DNA from: Prochilodus magdalenae
Taxonomy: Eukaryota > Chordata > Actinopteri > Characiformes > Prochilodontidae
Assembly: GCA_024036415.1 (NCBI GenBank)
Contig: JAMWET010003602.1
Coordinates: 645,001-709,000, forward strand
Length of the DNA: 64,000 nt
Reading direction: 5' to 3'
The position numbers and the translations under genes are program-made. Positions 1-10,804 of this stretch are shown here, one piece after another (position 1 is the stretch's first letter; every line of letters starts with the position of its first letter). The notes under the pieces were generated by a model. It was not told where the DNA came from. It saw nothing but the letters and a program-made list of their open reading frames with translations, and searched no databases.

Positions 1-184
1 CAATTTTTCTTTGATTGACACCACTAATTATAGCATAATGCACCACAGGATGATAGCATGATAGGATATTGTATCTTGTTGTATCGTTGCTTATGGAGAA
101 TATGCATTGATGTTGCTTTCCCGTCAGGGTGATAAAGCATTCTGTAGCAAGGCTGCGTTTATTGTGACATCACATGGAGACATG

Positions 185-450
185 TTATTGTATTATATTG
201 TATTGCAATCTTAATGTATGATAATGTATTGTAACATATTGTGCTTTAACCTGTCGTACTGTATTGTATTGTATCATAATGTACAGCATCATATACAGTA
301 TTGCATATTATATTGTGTGGTACTGTATTATATCAGAACATACTGCAGCGCATCATAACATGTTACGACATATCATACTGTATTATAAGCTATCATACTG
401 TATCATTACAGATTGTGTTACACAATCGTTTCTAATAGAGTGTTGTGTAT
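185..450. repeat. AT-rich TGTATTGTATT-type low-complexity DNA
   Basis: Imperfect 5-bp and 10-bp reiterations of the type tattgtattg and tatcatactg. No coding potential or transposon ends are visible. It lies in intron 1, upstream of exon 2. Confidence 0.7.
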
Positions 451-519
451 TAGACTGTAGTGAGGTGTGGTAGTGTGGTGTTCCATCATAACATATTATA
501 AACACATTGTATCCTTGTG

Positions 520-715
520 TATCTCACTGTCCAATGAAAACCAAGTATCTCCAAACTGCCAACCTTAACAGGGAAGGCTAAAACCTCATTTACCTTTAAT
601 GGAAGTCAATAGAACCAGACGTCTTTCCAAGCGAGTTAGGGTCATTTCTGTTGGTCCATACATCGTAAAATTTTCACACAGTGTAAACAGCAGCTGCTGT
701 GGTCGAAAGATGCAT
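520..715 (-). repeat. Interspersed repeat with aaacagcagctgctgt core (copy 1)
   Basis: Shares its order of motifs with 13300-13470, 37050-37265 and 51395-51580: an agatac/ctcc end, an agtcagt/gaccaac stretch, then cacacagtgtaaacagcagc. Orientation is opposite to the 37 kb and 51 kb copies. Family unknown to me; probably a non-autonomous transposon remnant. Confidence 0.55.
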
Positions 716-769
716 ATATATATTTATTAACTGATTCATTGATTCATCCATTCAACTATTCATTCATTG

Positions 770-890
770 ATTCATTCATTTTATCAAGGCACTTATCCCT
801 CTGAGTCATGAAGGGGCCTGGAGGGTGAACTCCCAGTCTACTGGGCATAAGGCAGGAAACACCCTGGACAGGTCACCAGTCTATCATAAC
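770..890 (+). repeat. Short LINE-tail-like repeat (attcattc...ggcaggaaacaccctggacaggt)
   Basis: The motif gcaggaaacaccctggacagg with a preceding attcattcatt run is also found near 3990-4090 and 48965-49100. Such pieces are common 3' remains of fish LINEs. Low-complexity attcattgattcatt leads it. Confidence 0.45.
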
Positions 891-1086
891 ACTTATGTCA
901 TGCCTAGTACATATACCCAGGTCTACCTATAGGCTTGTGGCTAGCGCATTAGAGCCTGACCTTCACCTTCAGGTGGGGGCCAAATACTTCCACCTCAAAA
1001 CTCCTCTGTGCTGTCCTGTGGCACGTGTCTTCTCCTTATACGTCTATAGGTTGTATGAACAGCAGCCTCTTTTCCTCTCCCTACAG

Positions 1087-1284
1087 GACATGGAGGACCA
1101 TGTGGCCTTCCTCATCACCGTGCCCACCACGCTGGCCATCTTTCTTACCATCTTCATCCTTGTCTGTATCGAGTCTGTCTTCAAGAAGCTTCTCCGCCTC
1201 TTCTCGCTGCTCATCTGGGGCTGCCTGGTTGCCATGGGTTACCTCTTCATGTTCTACGGGGGGATCATCTGTCCGTGGGACCAG
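1087..1284 (+). CDS. adcy2: adcy2 coding exon 2: TM2 and TM3 of adenylate cyclase type 2
   Basis: Encodes 66 codons beginning DMEDHVAFLITV and ending GGIICPWDQ, starting and ending in phase 0. The acceptor is ctctccctacag and the donor gtaaca. It aligns without gaps to vertebrate ADCY2 from about residue 71. Two hydrophobic segments (VAFLITVPTT..LVCI and LLRLFSLLIWG..MFYGG) are TM2 and TM3 of membrane domain 1, separated by the basic turn ESVFKKLLR. ADCY2 makes cAMP from ATP at the plasma membrane and belongs to the Gs- and G-beta/gamma-stimulated, calcium-insensitive class. Exon 1 (cytosolic N-terminus and TM1) must lie upstream of this window. The open frame continues into both introns, but conservation stops exactly at the splice sites. 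Confidence 0.97.
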
Positions 1285-1538
1285 GTAACAGTGCAACATT
1301 CCACTCACGCCCTCCAGCCTGTGGTCCTGTACTCACCATCCAATACTGGCCAGTTAGTCGTTAGTCATCTGATTGATTAATCAGAGACATGAACGTATTC
1401 AGAACTTTAGAGGGACACCTCATTCTTCCTGATCCGCTCTACAGAGCTCCGTAAACTGCAGAGCCATCCATCATTACCTTCATACATTCGCAAGCAGTAG
1501 TGCAGCATTAGAGCAGAACTAAGGGGAGCTATGAAAAA

Positions 1539-2598
1539 CTCTCTCTTTCTTTCTTTCTCTCTCTCTCCTCTCTTAGTTCATCTCTCTCTCCCGCCTTCAT
1601 CCTTCTTTCTCTTCGTCTTTCACCTCTCTTATCTTACACTCTCTCTGTCTCTATCTTTTTTCTCTCTAACTACATCCCTCTATTTCCCTGTTTTCCATTC
1701 ATCTATTTCATCCCTCCCTTTATCATCCTTTCTCCTCATATTTCGTCTTTCTCTCTCACCACATGTATAATGACTCTCCTCTCTCTCTCTCCTCTATATC
1801 ATACTCTCTCCCTCTTTTTGCTCTTTCTCCTTGTTTATCTTGTTTGCCTCTGTCCCATCTCTTCCTACTCCCCCTCAATCCTTTCTCTTTCCCCCTCTAC
1901 TTTCTGTCAGCTCCTCTTCATTCTCTCTCACCCCCCACCTCTATCTCACTGTTTTGTCTCATCTGTTTGTTGTTCTCTCTTTCTCCCCATTCTCTTTTTA
2001 TTTATCTGTCTTTTCTTTCCCTTTCTCTGTTAACCTCATCTCATCATGCCTTTCCACTACTCTCTTCCTCTTCTCTCTGTTCTATTCTTCCCACCTCTCC
2101 TTTCCTCTCTCTCTTTCCCTTCCAGCCTTACACACTCTTCCTCTTTTCTCCTCCTGGTCCATTTCTCTGTTTACCTCCTCTCTCTTATTCTCTCCATCAT
2201 TCTTTTTCCCCCTCCTTCTCTCCGCTATCTCCCATTTACCATCTCTCTTATTCTCTTTCTCTCACTTTCTCTCTCTCATCTCTTTTTCTTTTTCTCTTTC
2301 TCCACATTCTCTCTCTACATCTCTCTTTTGTTTCCCTTTCTCTATCACCCTAATCTTTTTCTCTCTTTCCTTTCCTTTTCTCATCTCTCTCTTCCATTCT
2401 TCCCACCTCTCGTTTCATCTCTCGCTTTCCCTTCCACCTTTCGCTCCCTTCCTCATTTCTATCTTTCTCCCCCTTTCTCTGTTTACCTCCTCTTTCCCCT
2501 TCCCTCGCTGTTCTCTCTCCCCTCTACTACTTCTCCTAATCTCTCTCACGCACACTCTCTTGCTTGCCCGCTCTTTCTTTTTCTCTCTCTCTCTCTCT
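1539..2598 (+). repeat. 1.06-kb polypyrimidine (C/T) tract in intron 2
   Basis: Almost entirely C and T on the plus strand with occasional A and rare G. It contains many ctctct runs and imperfect internal duplications (for example the cccacctct...ttcc block near 2090 and near 2400). The long Ser/Leu/Phe/Pro frames across it are a by-product of composition. It begins about 250 nt downstream of exon 2. Confidence 0.95.
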
Positions 2599-4600
2599 GA
2601 AATGTATTCCTCTTTGTTTTGCAGCTACTTTACTCCAAACTCATTTAGCAGCTCCATATAGAAGCTAATGCACCAGCTTTCAGCTCCGCACTTAATTATG
2701 GTACAGTTTCAGTCCGTGTTCAGAGGAAGCTACATCAGCTGAATGCAGTGGCAGCATAAAGCCTCTCGCGCTCCCCACACAACTCATACAGAGTGTATTA
2801 TTGCTGTGAGGATAGTGCTGAGAGGAGAGCGCTGAGAGGATGGTGCCATGAGGACAGCGCTGTTAGTATAGTGTCGTTCACTGAGAAATGAAACTGACTC
2901 TGTGAGTCATCTGAACCGCAGGCCATACATCAGTTAATAGATGGGAGGCGACCTGAAAATGAGCAGAGGTAAAATATGCGCAGCACTGAGTGACTCTGAG
3001 TCAGAAGATTGGTAACACTTAACGCAGAAGCTCCTGCAACAGGAGCTGTGATACCTAATGCCCTGCATCCATTTCAGAGTAGCTGCCATAAATAGGAGCG
3101 AAGCTGCTCCTGAGGAAGTGCGTGTATGTGTGCGTGTGTATCGGTGAGTGTTGGTGTGAAGAGGTGTTGCTCTAAGCTGTGGCAGCGCACAGTTTACTCA
3201 GCAAGCGTAGGGACTTACGGTGCCAGTTTAATGGTGGGGGTGTGACGGTACACAGAGGAACAGTTTGGTTCACGGTTTTGACACCACTGTTTGGTCCCAA
3301 AATAAGCCAGAACACTGTCCAGTTACATAAAGCTAGGATTCTCCTCCTGCACTATTACAGCCAGGGCTGCTACATACGTCTATAGGCACACACACTTGGC
3401 TGCACTTTGCCTTGCAGTGCACAACACTATTGTTACCTGGTTATATTCTTCTTCTTGTCCTCCTTCTTCTTCTTCTCTCTCTCTCTTCTTTGTCTTCTTC
3501 TTTTTATTATTTCTATTCTACTTCTTCTTCTTCGGTTTGGTCTGATCAGGAATGGTGCTTTTTGATCTGACGTTTTTTGAAAAAACACCAAAAGAATGAA
3601 TGGGCTGGAATAGTACACACCTTTCGACTATACTTCTGTATTCTATTTACATTATCTAAGGACAGACTTCTGAACAAAAATTTTGATGTTGGTCTGACTC
3701 GTCTGTTTTCTTTTTTATTTGATCCCTCGTTTCTCTCCTAGGGTCCAAACTCCATTATCTCCATTGTCACAGACACCAAACTGCATGTATTTACTCAGAT
3801 CCCCAAACTCAGATCCCCAGAGACATACTGACCCACTCTCCTATATGTGTCATTTATTCATCCCTCGTTCCTCACATAGCAACTACAGCATATCTGGAAG
3901 TGGGAACCATTTAAGCTGTGCAAGCATTCAGAGTATCCTTCAGGAAATGCACTCTTCTAGTTTATAAATGTCATGCTAAAAAGATCCTTTCATTCATCCA
4001 CCTTCTACACAATTTATCCTTCTGGACAGTAGTGTATGCTGAAGGCTATCCCAGTGTCCTTTGTGTGTAAGGCAGGAAACACCCTGGGCAGACTTTGAAA
4101 AATCTACTCATGAATGGTTGGTTTTGAGTATGATCGCCACTGGGTTCAGCCTCAGATAGCAAAGAGTAGCTAACTAGCTAGCAGTAGTAATAAAGTTTAT
4201 TGATCTGCTTCTTCATGATTAGTTTACTCGTTTGACTAACTCTGCACAGAATCTTGTCCAAAACGTGCTCAGATCCAAATCTAATCATATTCCATTATTT
4301 ACAGCAGTTCAGCCTGCAGGGACGCTATGAGTGTCTGTAAAGAGTAGACCATTAAAGCAGGCAGACTGTGCAGCCAGTACAGCTCTGAAGTACACAGAGA
4401 AATGCCTACTCCGTGTTGAGTTCCCACATGCTCCATCTTCACAGTTCAGTTCTTCAGTGTGGACCTAAATGCAGGTGGAGTGCCCACACGGTAAAACTGG
4501 AGCTCTGCACCAACCAAGGTTGGTCTAAACACAATCTTAGAATGAATGTTCAAACTGACATTAACATAAACTGTGACAGTGCATTCGTCTGTGCATCACA
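2599..4600. other. Intron 2 DNA with a (CTT)n patch and few recognisable repeats
   Basis: A CTT/TTC-rich patch lies at about 3449-3535, and a LINE-tail-like piece at 3990-4090. The rest (2600-3440 and 3540-4600) shows no transposon ends, no conserved protein and no strong motif that I recognise. Confidence 0.5.
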
Positions 4601-4610
4601 GTATTTAGTA

Positions 4611-4999
4611 GGGTGGCCACACGTCTGGTTTTAGCTGGACAGTCCGTTTTTTTAACTCCCAGTCCTCCGTCCGGTGCAGTACCTGAACAGATGCCTATTA
4701 GTGCTGTTTTCATGAACTATTTAAAATGTTTATTCTGCAACAATATTATATTATCATTGGCACACACCTGTGTCAAAAGACATGCCCTGCATTTCATTGG
4801 TTTACCAAGATCATATGACATCATGACTTGCCTACCAGCTAACCGCAGGTCAGCCCTCTAAATGCTAGTCAATTAGTAAGCACCCGTCTGACACACATAT
4901 GCCATTGATTCCACCTGATTAGGTGAGTAAATCAACCATTTATGTGCTAAATATGTTAGGTTCTAGTATTGTGCCGCCGCCACCTGAAAGTGGCCACCC
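4611..4999. mobile_element. 389-bp miniature inverted-repeat element, TSD TAGTA
   Basis: Begins GGGTGGCCAC and ends GTGGCCACCC, a perfect 10-bp terminal inverted repeat. It is flanked on both sides by TAGTA (4606-4610 and 5000-5004). Internally AT-rich, with no transposase. The ends do not match the Tc1 or hAT elements elsewhere in the window. Superfamily uncertain: TAGTA may be a 5-bp duplication, or a TA duplication with chance extension. Confidence 0.75.
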
Positions 5000-5004
5000 T
5001 AGTA

Positions 5005-5875
5005 TTTAAATACAGCATTCCAGGCATACTATGGAGTTGCAGGAAGTGGGAGAGAAACGATGTCATTGGTATGCATGTGTGCAGGTATGTGTCCGTTAGG
5101 TTAGTCTCTCGCGGCTTACAGGTTTCTGGGTGGACCCTGTGGTTGTGGACCCTCGCCCTGTATGTATGAGGTTAATGTAATCTACATGTAATGGAAGCTT
5201 ATAGCCCATAATTACCACTGCATGCCTAATTCATCCCACAATTGCCACAAACTGTGACAAGCTGTTTAACAGCCTATAATTGTACAGCCCTGCCCTCCCC
5301 TTCAAGCCATAATGCCCACCCGCATGAGCCTGCTTCCTGCCAATTTAAAAAATGCATGCATAAATTCATAATGTACATAATTCTGAAAAGTACATGTCAA
5401 ATTGTGTACATTTCACAGTGGTGGTGATGGGAACAAGACATCAGAACTGTTTAAAGAGGCCATTTTGTATGATCATTGATTCATCTTCTGAGCCACGGGG
5501 GTTTCTGGAGCTCAGCACTCACTCAGAGGAAGGCAGTTTGTAAGATGATAAAACCTACAGAATTCATACTCCAAACAATAGGGGCAACACCTCACCAGAA
5601 GGTTGTGGTGAAAAGCCCTATCATAAGAAACAAGGAAATAGAGCATCCCTTTTTCTTTAATGGTGGCACTGATATCACTGTGCTGACTGTTCCTTTAATT
5701 GGCTATCTGCTCTTAAACGATCAGCACAAGCAGCACCTTAAGCATGATTGATAGGAGGTTAGAATATGCTGTCAGGGCAGCAGCACTACTTTTTCATCCT
5801 CTCATGTTGGACTGATTCCACATTCCACTCCTATAGAGCTACAGTGATTTACTATCACCTCTCCAGGTACAAAGT
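5005..5875. other. Intron 2 DNA without recognised features
   Basis: No conserved protein, transposon ends or long repeats seen. Short open frames here have no similarity that I can recognise. Confidence 0.5.
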
Positions 5876-5879
5876 GGTA

Positions 5880-6410
5880 TTACAAGAAAAGTGGCTCCAA
5901 AGCGAATGTTAAGGATTGCCTAAAAGGAGTGATTGCATTTGGGTGTGCCAAAGACCATAGTGTGAAGAAAGCAGCTGAATCAGCAGGTGTATGGAAGAGA
6001 GTTAAGTAATGCGAATTACATATATAAGTATGTTTGGCCCTTTAAGAATGTTAAGTGCACTACGCTACTGGATAGCAAAGGGTTAAGAGTACAAAACATT
6101 TACTTTGGGTTCATGGTTGAAGCTCCCTGGTTATTGCTGCATTGAACAAATTTCTCTTGAGAACCCAATTCGGTGTCTGGACATTGAATGGCTTTACAAA
6201 GAGTTCGGTCATACAGGTTTTCAAGCAATGGCAAAAATCTCAGTGTACAGAAAACTCTCCTCGGAGTTATGCCAGGGAAGGCATCCACCAAATCTGACCC
6301 AACTGCACAATTCTTTGATGCAAGAGTGTCTGAATATTGATGTGGCCTACTTCCAGAAACTCAAATCATAGCTGTTATTGTTGATTGTTGAGGTATTGCA
6401 CGCTGTTAGG
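5880..6410 (+). mobile_element. CACCAGAC-family DNA transposon remnant, copy A, with a 200-bp insertion
   Basis: Carries the block ggctccaaagcgaatgtta ... gaccatagtgtgaagaaagc shared with copies at 31022, 46822 and 56950. Conceptual peptides SGSKANVKDCLKGVIAFG and AKDHSVKKAAESAGVW look like a helix-turn-helix DNA-binding segment. The element is interrupted at 6004-6205 by about 200 bp flanked by AGAGTT (5998-6003 and 6200-6205). The continuation then reads gcaatggcaaaaatctcag. Confidence 0.6.
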
Positions 6411-6419
6411 TGCATTTCA

Positions 6420-7795
6420 GTCACAGGTGTGCTTAAAAAAGCTATAGTGACATTGTAGATGTTGCAAACCTTGGTTAATATTGCCACCACTCTGTCGTTC
6501 TTATCAGCCAGTTCAAATTTAAGGTAGCCAGTTGAGGTACATTCCTTCCCAATGCTGAACTAACATGCTTTGGCTGATCGACTGGGTTAGGGGTACTTTG
6601 AGGCCGTGGTTGTTATGCGTGAAGGGATGCAGGACGCTGTAATAATTCTGCCACAGAATCATTATCAGTGATGTTAGAGCCACTCTCTACACTGTGTATT
6701 TAAAGACGCCGCTCTATTAGTGCTTCAAAGGCTTTCGCCTAAGTGGCTTGAAGTGGGTTGATGTCCTCTTGGAGGAGTTGAGATGGTGGTTACCTGACAG
6801 CGGCGGCGCTCTGGAGAGCTTTTAATTTAGCCGGAATTTTCTCTGCCTGTAATTATACGACGGTTGTTCAGGGAAATGGTGACAAATCATTGTAATTTTC
6901 CAATCTAATTTTGTCTTTCCTTTTGCTTCTCCCTTTCTCGCGATATTAATACCTGTTGGTGCTACATTATTAAGAACACTGGCCTGCTCTGCTGACGTCT
7001 CCATCTTTCTCTCTCCCTCTCTTTCAATCTCTCTCCCTCTTTGGGTCACTAGTGGCACAGTATATGAAAGCAGACACCAGAACTAACTCTTTATCACCTC
7101 ACTCCATTAAGCTCATACTGCAATTGCTTTGTTCAAAGCCAGCATGGTCAGGTGGCACTTTGAAGCATTGCCGCATTCTCGCAGCTCTTAGCGCAGCCTA
7201 TAGCTTATTAGAGTTGACAGCTGGAAGCTGGGGTCCTTTGTTCGTGGGAGGATATTATGGACGGATGGGAGGCTTTAGCGTTTAGCTTGGGAGCACAAAT
7301 GGCATCATGGAAGAAATTGGCTCGGCCCACAGCGCGGGTCCTCTGGCGTTTTGGGGGGTCAGTGCAGAGGCAAAAACACAATGGCAAGACAATTGTGTTT
7401 GAGTCCGCCCCACCAGGCCTCTAAACGTCTTTGTGTTTATCCCCCGAGGGGGAAAGTGCAAAGTCAGTGGTGATTTGGTCGAACAAACACACTGACTGCT
7501 GGGTGCTTTAAACCAAGACTCAGTGTCAGTGGGAGTTCATGGAACAGTCAGAGGGTCATTCTGTCCTGTTTCTGCAGTCTTCATGAAGCCCAGCACCCTG
7601 ATGAGTGATCGGACAATGCTTGGAAAGTTTGGCTTCAAGACCCGCTGGCTCAAAGATGGCCAAAGAGGGGCTTGAACTGAACAAGGTATTCAGCTGCACT
7701 GCTGTTTGAAAGTTTGGTGTTACGTTATATACATTTTTACAAAACTCATACAAACCGTTCGACCATTCGGTGATCGTGTCCACCAAGGCAAAAAA
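6420..7795. other. Intron 2 DNA, mostly single-copy in this window
   Basis: 6600-7540 shows no repeat that I can match elsewhere in the window. 7060-7320 is moderately GC-balanced and could be conserved regulatory DNA, but the sequence alone does not prove it. No gene seen. Confidence 0.4.
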
Positions 7796-7799
7796 GGGA

Positions 7800-8210
7800 A
7801 CTCATCAGTGAAGATAACCTGCCACCATTTTGAGTTGCTTCATGACAGTCTGGCACGACACCATTACAGTCTTTGGTGGCATTGATGTAGTGTTAAGGTC
7901 AGTCGTCGTAATGGTCTGTGTGCATGTAGCCCTGCGTCGTGCAGCTGTCTGCCAATAGTGCTGGCACTAATAGGATAACTCATGGAGGGCATCACTGCTC
8001 CCTGAACATCCGCAATCATGGCTGTTGGGTCAGTCAGGTACAGAGATAAGGTCTGTCCTTGCTTACGTCACATCCACGGCTGAGTGTGAAACTTGAACCA
8101 TTGCCAGGTCTCACAATGTAAAACCTACCCACCAAATTTTATTCCTTCCTAGTTGCTTCCCTCCAATTATTTGTGCAGCTATTCTTTTCTCCACAATAAG
8201 TGTATATACT
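7800..8210 (-). mobile_element. Degenerate Tc1-like element ('GCACCCAG' family) fragment
   Basis: Contains the block gcaatcatggctgttgggt and gtcaggtacagagataagg, also found at 18420-18510, and catcactgctccctgaaca. It ends with cctacccaccaaattttattcc ... gtgcagctattctt, the family's terminal repeat. The reading frame is destroyed. Confidence 0.6.
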
Positions 8211-8214
8211 ACAA

Positions 8215-9240
8215 TATGAAGCTATATAATTCCTTATTTGTTCACCACTACATTACTTTTATAGCAGCTACATTCTTGTTTGTGTTGAGCAAAGTTGCCC
8301 AAGCTTGCTGCAAGGTTTTAATTTAAACCCACCCCTTTAGCTGATAAATAAACAAACATGCGCTTAAGCATTATTGACACGATTAATTTATTACACTGAT
8401 GGTTGGGAACATGCTATCACCGTTTCTTACAGAATGCCAGTGTTCTATGGAATCTATGGAAATCACCCCTGCAATCACATAATGACTATAATGTTTTAAA
8501 TTACTGAAAGTAATACTTTCTGATGTAGCTTATACTGTAGCTATAACAAAAAGCTAAATCAAATTTGCAATTAATCACAATGAACTGAACATATAATAAG
8601 AAATTAAACTGCAGTTAACTGCAAAAAATAATCTAATTACTTGTGTTTAACTGCACAAATGAATGTGATTATATGTGGTTAACATAACTGTGACTAACTG
8701 CTGTTAACTTTTCAAAAGTAATTGGATGAATCGTGAAATTACTGCACTGTTAATTGAGCTGCACAAAGTAATTCTTTTAATTGCAATTAACTTCTCAAAA
8801 TAACGTCTGTATCTGCAAAAAATGTGATTATGTGTAGGTAACTGCACAAAATAAAGTGAATAATTGCAAAATAAAAAAACTTTTAAATGGTTTGACAGCC
8901 CTAATGGTTAAATTCTCATTTTCCTTTTAAGGTTGTTACTATAACTATGAAGCTACATACTGTAGAACTGGGCTATTAGAATCACTCCACACATGTGTTT
9001 AAAAAATGTTAGTTTTAAACCAATTTAAATTAAATAACCAGAATGTTCAAATCAATAGCTCTGCTGCATGTCTGCGTATCCTTCACTGGTGACGCGCAGC
9101 CAGTGTGTACAAACAGAGTGATTGCTTTGACTGACAGCTTTGTATACTACAGGGGCGAAGTCATAACCAACCAACAGCTGCACACCTTGTTGTGCTTAAT
9201 AAATTCATTACCTCTACAATGATGACATCCCCTCAGTAGC
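8215..9240. repeat. AT-rich DNA with irregular ttaactgcacaaa-type reiteration
   Basis: From about 8500 to 8890 the motif (t)taactgcacaaaa/taatt recurs irregularly (for example near 8625, 8650, 8757 and 8838). It resembles degenerate tandem or octamer-rich satellite-like DNA common in fish introns. The flanks hold nothing I recognise. Confidence 0.4.
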
Positions 9241-9289
9241 CGATCAGCGAGTGGAACAGCTTGTATCACTTCCAGTAGCAAACATGAGG

Positions 9290-9700
9290 AAAGAGAGCAA
9301 GGACACCTGTCAGCATGAGGCTGCATTGGTACAGATGAAAAGCACGCACTGTATGGCCCACCTCTATAGGTGGTATTTACTGCAGGCTGCCTCAGCCTCC
9401 ATTAGAGGCATATTAAAAGCCATAGGCCTTTTTATGTTTTTCAAAAGAAAGCGCATAATCAAACCCTTTAATCAGGGAAAGGGTGGAGAAAAAAAAAACG
9501 TGGATCCTACCCACCGTCTTCCAATCAGCCTGCGGCCAGCGCCTGAGAAAAGCCTCCTGAATGCGTGCAGCCCCAGAGGCCTTTACTTCCTCCAATTAAA
9601 GTCATTTAGCTCTAATCAATGGCCACCCTGGAGGCCGCGTTAGGCCATTATATCCAGGGTGCGAAAGAATGATGTGGCAGGTCACGGTAGGAGGGAAAAA
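9290..9700. other. Possible conserved non-coding element in intron 2
   Basis: Single-copy in this window, not low-complexity. Rich in homeodomain-type cores (tccaattaaagtcatttag, tctaatcaatggcc) and E-box-like words. No intact gene: the open frames on both strands lack family similarity. Regulatory nature is inference only. Confidence 0.3.
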
Positions 9701-10049
9701 AGGATGTGAAGTTGAAAGAGAAAGAAACGGAGAGATCAGAAGGCTGTTTTTCTTCCTCTGGAGTTTGATGACAAAAGGTGCCTGCCAATCATGCTGCATC
9801 AAAAAGATGTATGTCACCAGTGAAGCCATTAAAGGTACCTTCATATTACAGTACTAATTAATCAATTAGTGCCCGGCTGAGGTTTGCGATTCCAGACTGT
9901 GGTATTCCTATCCCTTTTACAGGTATGGTCCCACCAGTGGGATTAGACATGGCTGGTCCCCAGACAGTCACACTGGTGGGATCCTAACACTGTGATGCCT
10001 CAGTATAACCTATAAAGATGTCCTTTGATGTCCGGCATCAGGGGATTAG

Positions 10050-10800
10050 CAATCAGACAGGAGCTGGTTCTGGTCAGACTCGTTGTTCCTGCACAGCCTG
10101 GATTTGATTGGGATCTGGAGAATTTGTAGAGCAGGGCAACGCCTCGAACTCTTCATCATGTTTCTGAGAGCATTCACAAACAATGTGTTCAGGGTGGCAA
10201 TGTGCATTGTCCTGCTGAAGGAGGACACTGCAGTCAGGCAATACCATACACCCATCATGAAGGGGTGTATCTAGTCTCCAATAGTGTTTAGATAGGTGGC
10301 ACATGTCAAACTGATGTCCACATGAATGCCCAGGGCTGTTTCTCAGCACAACATTGCCCGAAGCATAACACTGCCTTTACCAGTTTACCAGCTCGTCCAT
10401 GTGATGTGACCTTCTTGCACTACTCTAAAGTCCAGTGCCAACCCCAGTCCCAATGCTTGTGTCCTTAGAAGGGACTGAAGGCACTGTAAGGGTAGACACG
10501 AGTTAGCATGGGCTCTCTGACTGCTCTTGCCTCTACTCAACCCCTTAAACAGCAGGCTGGACTATGAGCCGCAACCCATTGCTCCCATAACGATCATCAA
10601 AAACTTATGTGCCAGAGAAGCTCCTCCATCAGTTTGGACCAGATGGGAACTCATGCAAGAAAGAGCCTTGTGGACTCAATAACCTATTCCCTCTTGCCAT
10701 TGTCGGATTTTGACCTCTTCTGACCAGAAGCCTTGTCATTTCAGAGCTGATCTGATATAGATGTCAGGCTATCACCATTTGACTCATGCCATTTTTCTAG
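10050..10800 (-). pseudogene. Tc1-like transposase relic (C-terminal catalytic part)
   Basis: Minus-strand translation contains VLLQQDNAHCHPEHIV and FEALPCSTNSPDPNQI, clear decayed versions of the Tc1/mariner motifs LQQDNARPHTA and (L/P)WPARSPDLNPIE. These surround the second catalytic aspartate and the downstream helix. Frame breaks are present on both sides. No intact ends found. Confidence 0.75.
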
Positions 10801-10804
10801 GTTG

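Noticed and set aside
895..1380. 161-codon frame running through exon 2
   Set aside because: Only 1087-1284 is conserved with ADCY2. The rest is intron read-through beyond canonical AG and GT sites.
1531..2661. Long Ser/Leu/Phe-rich open frames (up to 276 codons) in the CT tract
   Set aside because: Pyrimidine-only DNA has few stop codons; the peptides are low-complexity and there is no start context or similarity.
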